A stretch of 21,568 nt of DNA from a virus: the IMG/VR virus record IMGVR_UViG_3300008450_000540, positions 1-21,568 of that record. One strand, 5' to 3'. The stretch's first letter is position 1. Every line of letters begins with the position of its first letter. Positions 16,588-21,568 of this stretch are shown here, in pieces. The notes under the pieces were generated by a model, which ran no database searches, had not been told where the DNA came from, and was given only the letters and a program-made list of their open reading frames with translations. The translations under genes were made by a program, and so were the position numbers.

Positions 16588-17229
16588 ATGAGTAACATTC
16601 CGGTACCCATAGTAGTAGCTATTATAACAGCTTTAATAACGTCTATAATAGGACCAACTATTTTAGAATGGATAAAACTAAAATTTCTTAACAAAAATAA
16701 TAAAGATATTTTAGGTGAGTCTATTATAAAAGATGAAAAAATAGATTTACAAATTGAACAACTTATGGAAGAATTAGGTTGTAATAGAATATGTATTTCT
16801 CAATTTCATAATGGAGGTAATTTTTATCCAACAGGAAAATCTATTAAGAAATTTAGTATATTTTATGAACGTACTACTAGTGATACTTCATCAATTAAAG
16901 AAACATTTCAAAATATTCCAGTATCCTTATTCCCTAAAGTATTCTCAGTTTTATACAAAGAGGGTGAAGTATCAGTACCTGACACAAGTAGTAATAATAT
17001 AGATTGTGGTTTATTTCCTGTTATTGGTAAGGAATACAATACTAAATCATTTTATTTATTAGCCATTCATGATTTAAATGATAATTTTATTGGTGTATTA
17101 GCTATATCTTATTATGATAACAAATATCAATTAACTTTAGAAGATTGGATATTAGTTAGACAAAAAATAGGAGCTATAGGTAGTATACTAACTGATTACC
17201 TTCATGATAAAAAAATAAAATCTAACTAA
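16588..17229 (+). CDS. Membrane-anchored GAF-like protein
   Basis: Residues 6-26 (VPIVVAIITALITSIIGPTIL) are an N-terminal transmembrane anchor, followed by a basic stretch (KLKFLNKNNK) that should lie in the cytoplasm. The soluble part has a helix and then RICISQFHNGG (72-77 QFHNGG), FYPTGKSIKKFS, and a C-terminal FIGVLAISYYD strand with a closing helix. That layout resembles a GAF-type sensory or ligand-binding domain. No catalytic residues or effector domain are visible. It could sense a small ligand at the inner membrane or serve in lysis timing or superinfection exclusion; these are guesses. The start is the ATG at 16588, since the ATG at 16584 reads into a stop after three codons. It is the last gene before the second TATTTATAACAAAATA leader. 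Confidence 0.6.
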   Translation: MSNIPVPIVVAIITALITSIIGPTILEWIKLKFLNKNNKDILGESIIKDEKIDLQIEQLMEELGCNRICISQFHNGGNFYPTGKSIKKFSIFYERTTSDTSSIKETFQNIPVSLFPKVFSVLYKEGEVSVPDTSSNNIDCGLFPVIGKEYNTKSFYLLAIHDLNDNFIGVLAISYYDNKYQLTLEDWILVRQKIGAIGSILTDYLHDKKIKSN

Positions 17230-17236
17230 AACCGTT

Positions 17237-17254
17237 AATATTTATAACAAAATA
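17237..17254 (+). promoter_or_regulatory. Leader element with TATTTATA (17239-17246), second copy
   Basis: This is an exact 18-base copy of the element at 6847-6864 in a 32-base gap. The octamer ends 15 bases before the ATG at 17262. Repetition at equivalent positions 10 kb apart supports function as a promoter or leader rather than chance. Confidence 0.5.
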
Positions 17255-17261
17255 TACTTAA

Positions 17262-17834
17262 ATGAGCAATCAATTCGAAAAAATGCAAAAGTTGGCTTTT
17301 GGTAAAGTAGTTCAATCTACACCAAAAACATTAACTGAAGGTACACTTAAAGATAAAATTAAAGAACTTGTACATTCATCATTGGGTGAAGCTAAGAAAA
17401 AGAAATCTAAAGACGTAGCTCCACAAGAAGATGTTGATATCAATGTTGATGCTGAAGAAGCACCAATGCCTGATGAAACAACAACGGATGATACATTAGC
17501 ACCATCTGCTCCAAGTGATATCGATATCGATCCTAAAGTTAAATCAATCCAGGATTATTTACAAAAAGCATTTGCTAATGCTAAAGAATTAGGCGACGAA
17601 AAATTAATGACCCAAATCGGTAATACAATCACTATGGTTGTTAGAAACCAAGTATTAGGTGGTCAAGCAGTTGCTGAATCATTAGAGGAAATGGTAGATG
17701 ACAATAATTCTTCAGATAAAGTCAAGTATTTAGCAAGTGCATTAGACACTGTTTGGAAGAGAGGTAGAGGTAATAACAGTATTGATTTTACAAGTATGGC
17801 TAAATCAATTATTGATGATTTAGAAACTTATTAA
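17262..17834 (+). CDS. Acidic phage protein, possible head-core/cargo protein
   Basis: The product is 190 residues. Positions 22-45 contain LTEG (24-27), a helix LKDKIKELV and LGEA (41-44): two sites of the (L/I)xE-small-residue type cut by T4-like prohead proteases. A basic KKKKSK stretch follows, then a long acidic, Ala/Pro/Thr-rich linker at about 50-88. The C-terminal part (about 90-190) is helical, with VKSIQDYLQKAFANAKELG and IDFTSMAKSIIDDLETY. Composition and processing-like sites would suit a prohead core or internal protein, but this is inference. It starts a new unit behind the TATTTATA leader, and the next gene starts 3 bases after its stop. Confidence 0.6.
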   Translation: MSNQFEKMQKLAFGKVVQSTPKTLTEGTLKDKIKELVHSSLGEAKKKKSKDVAPQEDVDINVDAEEAPMPDETTTDDTLAPSAPSDIDIDPKVKSIQDYLQKAFANAKELGDEKLMTQIGNTITMVVRNQVLGGQAVAESLEEMVDDNNSSDKVKYLASALDTVWKRGRGNNSIDFTSMAKSIIDDLETY

Positions 17835-17836
17835 TA

Positions 17837-18286
17837 ATGAAACCTACTCCACGCATACTAGCATTACAAAAACAATTTTTCAACCAATACAAAGCAAATA
17901 AAAAATTTTGGGTTGATAAATATGGTGCCGATGCTGAAAAAGTAATGACTGGAGCCGCGTTTACAAGAGCAAAATCAGCATCCATGAAAGACGATAAACA
18001 ACGAATTAAAGAGATGATTAAAAAGGCCTTAATGGGTCCTGTTAAAGAGGAAGCAATTGACTCAAAAGCATTCATTCAATCTCGCCAATCAGAAGAAAAT
18101 CCTAAAGACGTAGTTAAAATGGATGTTCCATTATTAATTCGTATGTTAGAGTATGCTAGAGAAGATGCTAAAACAGATATGGATTTACATAAAGTAGCTG
18201 AAAACTTAATTCTACTATCTCAAAAAGGTAGAATTTTAGATATGACAGACTACGATAGTATAGTGTCACCTGACGAATCTTTATAA
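17837..18286 (+). CDS. Conserved 149-residue phage protein of unknown function
   Basis: Two segments are recognisable as a recurrent phage family: KYGADAEKVMTGAAFTRAKS (residues 28-47), and VPLLIRMLEYAREDAKTDMD with a following helix and MTDYDSIV at the C-terminus. Between them is a basic amphipathic helix, RIKEMIKKALMGPVKEEA (56-73), much like the N-terminal tags of other proteins here but internal. All-helical and charged, with no Cys or catalytic motif. It sits between two other conserved small proteins with 1-2 base spacing. The function is not known to me; co-occurrence with its neighbours suggests a common structure or complex. Confidence 0.62.
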   Translation: MKPTPRILALQKQFFNQYKANKKFWVDKYGADAEKVMTGAAFTRAKSASMKDDKQRIKEMIKKALMGPVKEEAIDSKAFIQSRQSEENPKDVVKMDVPLLIRMLEYAREDAKTDMDLHKVAENLILLSQKGRILDMTDYDSIVSPDESL

Positions 18287-18287
18287 G

Positions 18288-18797
18288 ATGACTAGAAGCG
18301 AATTAAAAAACAAAATAAAAGAGCTAGTAAAACAAGTTTACTCTAAAACATCTAGTGCTCAATCAGAAATAGACTTAGATAGTCCTTCTGTTGTTTCATT
18401 AGATGATGAAAGATTTCCTGTTTTAGCTAAATTCCCAACACTTAAAAAAACTATTACTGATTTATTAACAGATCAATATGAGTTATTTTTAAAAGACATT
18501 GAATGGGTAGCTCCACGACCAACTACATTTCGTATTATATTAGCAAATGATCAAGTATTTTATCTTACTTACACAGATAGATCTTGGCTTGCTAAAGTAG
18601 AAGGTAAAAAATATTACTTATTAAATTTAAACGAAGAGCAAAATTGTATAGAAGCAATAGCTAGGATTTTATCATACGGTGCTAAGCCAACCCCTGAAAA
18701 AGGAGCAGCACCTGCAGAAACTGCAGCACCTGAATCTCCTGCTCCGGAATCCCCAGCTCCTGAAACACCTGCTCCAGAAGAAACACCAGCTGCATAA
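18288..18797 (+). CDS. Conserved phage protein with Pro/Glu/Ala-rich C-terminal tail
   Basis: The N-terminus, MTRSELKNKIKELVKQVY, is an amphipathic tag-like helix with I10-K11-E12. The core (about 40-130) contains RFPVLAKFPTLKKT, FLKDIEWVAPRPTTFRIIL and GKKYYLLNLNEEQ, a family I recall from uncultured phages with no assigned role. After ARILSYG the protein ends in a low-complexity tail of PESPA-type repeats (about 135-169). Such tails are flexible linkers or surface extensions; here it may connect to, or be displayed on, a larger assembly. The stop overlaps the next ATG (TAATG). Confidence 0.62.
   Translation: MTRSELKNKIKELVKQVYSKTSSAQSEIDLDSPSVVSLDDERFPVLAKFPTLKKTITDLLTDQYELFLKDIEWVAPRPTTFRIILANDQVFYLTYTDRSWLAKVEGKKYYLLNLNEEQNCIEAIARILSYGAKPTPEKGAAPAETAAPESPAPESPAPETPAPEETPAA
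18729..18791 (+). repeat. 15-base tandem repeat coding PESPA/PETPA
   Basis: About four imperfect 15-base units encode PESPA, PESPA, PETPA and PEETPA at the C-terminus of the gene at 18288. The region is markedly richer in C and G than its surroundings, so it should be prone to copy-number change by slippage. Confidence 0.65.
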
Positions 18798-19933
18798 TGG
18801 ATTCATTAGATTTATTTTTTAAAAAATACGCATATAAATTTCCAAAAGGATATCCTGACATGAATAATGAGCAGGATATCAATCTTTTAGCTGATTTATT
18901 AGAAAACTTAGGTATAGATTTGAATGAAAGTAAAGCTTCGGATAGACAAGAGGCTAAAGAAATATTAAAAAAAGAATTAAATTTAACTGATCAAGATTTT
19001 AGAGATAGTGGATTAAACTTCTTTGTATTAGTTCCTAATAACAAACGTTTAGAATTTGTTGATAAAATTGAAAATATAAATACAGGAACAGATAAAAAAT
19101 TTGAATTTAATCCTCAATCAACTGATTTTTCATCAATAGGATATTTTATGTATGGTGAAGCTAAATTTGGTATTAAACCAATTGAAAAACAAGGAGGAAA
19201 ATCAGCTGGATTAGAAAATGAAAATGCTTTTTATAATATTATTACTTCATTATTAAAAGATGGCCCCAAAGATATAAAAATTACAGATGGTAATAAAGAA
19301 GTAGTATTTAAAAACATTACTGAAGTTGAAGAAACAGGTAGAAAAACATCAGGATATTCTAAATCAGATATTGATTTTTTTAGTAATGGAATAAATGAAG
19401 GTGGATTATCACTAAAACAAGATGATGCAGTATATTGGGAATCAGCAGATGTTAGATTTAAAAACGAAGTAAAAAGTTTAATTAATGCTATCATTAGTGG
19501 TAAATTAGGTGACGAAATTTCTTATGTGCCTTTAAAAGACATTAAAGGCAATCCAGATCCTAATATTATACGAATGTATAATAAAAAAGAAAATAAACCT
19601 ATATCAGGTATTATAGTTAAAGATCTCCCACCTCAAAATATACAACAAGTTATTTTTGGCGAAGATAATGTACCTGTAGCTATAAAAAACTGGAGACCAA
19701 GTGATTTTAAAGTAGAAGGAGATACTATTATAGCAAAAGCTAGTAAACTATATACTAATTTAGAAGATGTCGAAAAAGATAATGCACTTCCTATATTAAA
19801 CATCAGACACGATAAAACAAGAAGAGCAACAAAAGGATTAAGAGCTTTTTTACAAACTGAAAAATCATTATACAAAGATTCGTCTTTAACTGGTAGTAAT
19901 ATTGAATTGTCATATAATAAAATAATGTCATAA
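18797..19933 (+). CDS. Possible PD-(D/E)XK-fold phage protein, 378 residues
   Basis: The N-terminus (DLFFKKYAYKFPKGYPDMNN, then LLADLLENLGIDLNE) is helical and recurrent in phage proteins; it also holds an LNE-S site of the prohead-protease type. The middle carries AGLENENAFYNI (around residues 138-149), SDIDFF with Asp191 and Asp193, and LSLKQDDAVYWESAD with Lys207. Glu/Asp followed by a hydrophobic-x-Lys strand fits a restriction-endonuclease-like core, with SLK standing for the usual ExK, so activity is uncertain. The C-terminal third is a basic region ending in TRRATKGLRAFLQTEKS. Start codon overlaps the upstream stop. A nuclease or an inactive nuclease-fold structural protein are both possible. 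Confidence 0.55.
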   Translation: MDSLDLFFKKYAYKFPKGYPDMNNEQDINLLADLLENLGIDLNESKASDRQEAKEILKKELNLTDQDFRDSGLNFFVLVPNNKRLEFVDKIENINTGTDKKFEFNPQSTDFSSIGYFMYGEAKFGIKPIEKQGGKSAGLENENAFYNIITSLLKDGPKDIKITDGNKEVVFKNITEVEETGRKTSGYSKSDIDFFSNGINEGGLSLKQDDAVYWESADVRFKNEVKSLINAIISGKLGDEISYVPLKDIKGNPDPNIIRMYNKKENKPISGIIVKDLPPQNIQQVIFGEDNVPVAIKNWRPSDFKVEGDTIIAKASKLYTNLEDVEKDNALPILNIRHDKTRRATKGLRAFLQTEKSLYKDSSLTGSNIELSYNKIMS

Positions 19934-19941
19934 TATTTATA
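19934..19941 (+). promoter_or_regulatory. TATTTATA octamer directly before start at 19945
   Basis: TATTTATA occupies most of the 11-base gap and ends 3 bases before the ATG. If it is a promoter, the transcript would be leaderless or start inside the gene, so here it may be a leader or processing signal instead, or chance. Confidence 0.3.
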
Positions 19942-19944
19942 ATC

Positions 19945-20853
19945 ATGAATAAAAATACTGCTCAACGTATATCTCATCTTATTAAAGAAGTGTTATCAAA
20001 ACCACTTAAAGAAGACAAATGTAATTGTGGGTGTCACTCATGTGATAACGTAGGTAATAAAGGACCTGTACTTAACGAAAGTTTAGGTACTAAAATTATT
20101 ATGACCGAAAACATGCAATACCATGTTACAAATAAATTACCAATTACAGAAAATACATTCAGATACGGATCAGAAGCATTTTTAAATTTATGGGCTGAAG
20201 CACGTTATTTACATGAACGTAATGCTATACATTTAAATGATGACGATAAAGAATTAGTTGTTGAAACCGATTTAGGCGAATATGGTATGTTTGAAGGTAC
20301 AAAAGTACCTTTAGATTTATTAATGGAAGAAGATTTTGATAGTACATTAGGTAGTGAAGAAGAAGCTAGAGATACAACTAGTATTTTATATATTCCTTAT
20401 ATTGATTTATTAGTTCAAATTGCTAAAGACTATGGTGAAGAAACTGAACTTTATAATGAGGTAGAAAATGCTATTGTCTTTAATAGAACAGAAAAAATAC
20501 CTAACATCTTAAGAAATTACGAAGTAGATAAACAATATGCTGGATTCACTAGAATGAATGAAACAGATAAAAAGAAAACACCAGCATTAGGTAAACCAAA
20601 ACGTGGTGGATCTAAGAAATTTTATGTATATGTAAAAGATCCTAGAACTAAACGTATTAAAAAAGTATCATTTGGAATGGCGGGTGGTGGATTACGTGCT
20701 AAATTAAATAATCCAAAAGCACGTCAAGCATTTGCTAAACGTCATAATTGTGCTCAAAAGACAGATAGAACAAAAGCATCATATTGGAGTTGTAGACTTC
20801 CAAGATATGCTAAATTATTAGGATTTAAAACAACATTCTCAGGATACTGGTAA
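19945..20853 (+). CDS. Cysteine-rich basic phage protein with tag-like N-terminus
   Basis: The first 24 residues form two amphipathic stretches with I13-K14-E15 and L21-K22-E23. They are followed at once by a tight cluster Cys26, Cys28, Cys30, His31, Cys33 (CNCGCHSC), a likely metal site. The middle (about 45-200) is acidic and helical, with GSEAFLNLWAEARYLHERNAIHL. The C-terminus (about 215-302) is very basic: KKFYVYVKDPRTKRIKKVSFG, then RHNC (266-269) and SYWSCR (279-284), a motif I recognise from many uncultured phage proteins. The basic Cys/His C-terminus suggests nucleic-acid binding with metal support. An LNES site occurs near residue 47. Cargo or head-internal function is inferred from the tag only. 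Confidence 0.62.
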   Translation: MNKNTAQRISHLIKEVLSKPLKEDKCNCGCHSCDNVGNKGPVLNESLGTKIIMTENMQYHVTNKLPITENTFRYGSEAFLNLWAEARYLHERNAIHLNDDDKELVVETDLGEYGMFEGTKVPLDLLMEEDFDSTLGSEEEARDTTSILYIPYIDLLVQIAKDYGEETELYNEVENAIVFNRTEKIPNILRNYEVDKQYAGFTRMNETDKKKTPALGKPKRGGSKKFYVYVKDPRTKRIKKVSFGMAGGGLRAKLNNPKARQAFAKRHNCAQKTDRTKASYWSCRLPRYAKLLGFKTTFSGYW

Positions 20854-20854
20854 T

Positions 20855-21235
20855 ATGAACAAAAGTCAATTTAAAAATATTCTTAAAGAAGAAATTCGTA
20901 ATATTTTACGTGAGGATTATGCTACTAAGCTTTATAAAGTAGAGGGTTTATTAGTTACAAACACTAATATAAAAACCCAAACCCAAATACTATCAGATAT
21001 TAGATCAATAACTGGGATAACTACTATTGACTCTAAAGATTATAATGCTAGATTACCTAAACCAGGCTATCAATATGATATTTTAACTGTTAAAATTGAT
21101 CCTTATCCTTATACTAAACAAGGTGGTAAATTTGATATTAATACTATTAATCAAATTATTGATAATATTAAAAAAATTAGAGGTGTAATTAGATTTAAAG
21201 TTGATAATCCTCAATTAATAAATATCGGAATATAA
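20855..21235 (+). CDS. Small phage protein with ferredoxin-like domain and tag-like N-terminus
   Basis: The N-terminus MNKSQFKNILKEEIRNILRE has (L)xE at L10-K11-E12 and at L18-R19-E20, the second directly before the domain. Residues 25-126 (LYKVEGLLVTN, then QILSDIRSITGITTID, then YDILTVKIDPYPY, then a helix INQIIDNIKKIRGV and IRFKV) follow the strand-helix-strand-strand-helix-strand order of a ferredoxin-like fold. No catalytic residues are evident. Spacing is one base from the upstream gene, and the stop overlaps the next start (TAATG). Function unknown; oligomerisation or RNA/DNA binding would suit the fold. Confidence 0.6.
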   Translation: MNKSQFKNILKEEIRNILREDYATKLYKVEGLLVTNTNIKTQTQILSDIRSITGITTIDSKDYNARLPKPGYQYDILTVKIDPYPYTKQGGKFDINTINQIIDNIKKIRGVIRFKVDNPQLINIGI

Positions 21236-21568
21236 TGAAACTAATCGACATATTAAAACAAATGCTTCTTGAAGATCGCTGTAAACGTATTGCTGATCGC
21301 AAGTACAATAAACCATCTGCTTACAAATCAGGTGCTATTGTTAGATGTCGTAAAGGAAATATTTGGAAAGATTTAAAAGAAGAAGATTTAACCGAAAAAC
21401 AAAAAGAAACACTTCGTACTTGGTTCAAACGTAAAGGCCCTAAAGGTAAAGAAGGGGGATGGGTTGATTGTAACACATGTAAAGACGGTTCATGTAAAGC
21501 ATGTGGTAGAAAAAAAGGCGAAAAACGCGCTAAATATCCATCATGTCGTCCTACACCAGCTCAATGTA
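21235..21568 (+). CDS. Cysteine-rich phage protein with tag-like N-terminus, 3' end cut by window
   Basis: At least 111 residues are present; no stop is reached before the window ends. The start ATG overlaps the previous TAA. Residues 1-13, MKLIDILKQMLLE, are the cleanest tag of the set, with L11-L12-E13 followed by Asp. Next come PSAYKSGAIVRCRKG (27-41, Cys38), a charged linker and GWVDCNTCKDGSCKACGRK (75-93, Cys79, 82, 87, 90), then YPSCRPTPAQC (101-111, Cys104, 111). These are recurrent modules of phage proteins that I recall without known function; the YPSCRPTP pattern is distinctive. The many Cys suggest zinc binding, and the high Lys/Arg content suggests nucleic-acid contact. Confidence 0.6.
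   Translation, partial: MKLIDILKQMLLEDRCKRIADRKYNKPSAYKSGAIVRCRKGNIWKDLKEEDLTEKQKETLRTWFKRKGPKGKEGGWVDCNTCKDGSCKACGRKKGEKRAKYPSCRPTPAQC

Noticed and set aside
15565-17002. Short + strand frames at 15565-15759 and 16811-17002
   Set aside because: Each is an alternative frame inside a larger gene with better composition and motifs.
7261-19977. Minus-strand open frames at 7261-7443, 11378-11626, 13592-13867, 13940-14131, 14708-14905, 17809-18075, 18682-18882, 19231-19494 and 19633-19977
   Set aside because: All lie opposite well-supported + strand genes, have no motif of their own, and look like antisense shadows.
1-21568. tRNA genes, CRISPR arrays, insertion sequences, integrase or attachment sites
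   Set aside because: No cloverleaf-like stretch, regularly spaced repeat array, transposase or recombinase was seen, and there is little non-coding room for them.

Overview
The window reads as a stretch of a large, strongly A+T-rich tailed bacteriophage genome, probably a contractile-tailed (myovirus-like) phage. All 21 coding regions lie on the + strand, end to end, with gaps of at most about 70 bases and many start/stop overlaps (TAATG or ATGA). I see no rRNA, tRNA, integrase, transposase or CRISPR array. Starts are preceded by A-rich sequence and almost never by a Shine-Dalgarno motif. That fits a Bacteroidota-type host, but this is inference and no host gene is present. Several proteins belong to families I associate with uncultured marine and freshwater phages; that is recalled, not searched.

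Layout. (1) Positions 2-9969: five virion (tail/baseplate/fibre) proteins. They are a large LamG-containing protein cut by the window start, a 1284-residue beta-rich protein, a 216-residue conserved protein, and two proteins that share a related C-terminal domain. (2) 9969-10840: a small ADP-ribosyltransferase-like protein and a GIY-YIG-like nuclease. (3) 10881-12598: a DnaG/T4-gp61-type primase overlapping a RecB-like PD-(D/E)XK nuclease, with the short element CTAGGCYTTCAAA before and after the pair. (4) 12668-16010: a P-loop kinase, a nucleotidyltransferase fused to a HExxH metallopeptidase domain, a HAD 5'-nucleotidase-like protein and an unknown protein. (5) 16014-17229: a zinc-ribbon protein and a membrane-anchored GAF-like protein. 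(6) 17262-21568: six to seven conserved phage proteins of unknown role, including a possible PD-(D/E)XK protein and two cysteine-rich basic proteins, the last cut by the window end.

Most striking observation. From 9969 onward, enzymes and unknown proteins of unrelated fold begin with the same kind of short amphipathic segment: M, a basic residue, hydrophobic residues in a helical pattern, then (L/I)-x-E around residues 8-20. Examples are MVKLINILKE, MIKLTELLRE, MYKLTDLYKQLKE and MKLIDILKQMLLE. T4 capsid-targeting sequences look like this (internal proteins and Alt, cleaved after (L/I)xE by the gp21 prohead protease). I infer that the window may encode a set of cargo proteins packaged in the head and delivered with the DNA. 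They would include an Alt-like ADP-ribosyltransferase, a kinase, a nucleotidyltransferase-protease and a nucleotidase.

Regulation. Four of the few real intergenic gaps carry the octamer TATTTATA (five copies, one gap has two) just upstream of a start codon, two of them inside an identical 18-base stretch. This is a candidate phage promoter element that would split the array into transcription units starting at 6875, 12668, 17262 and 19945.
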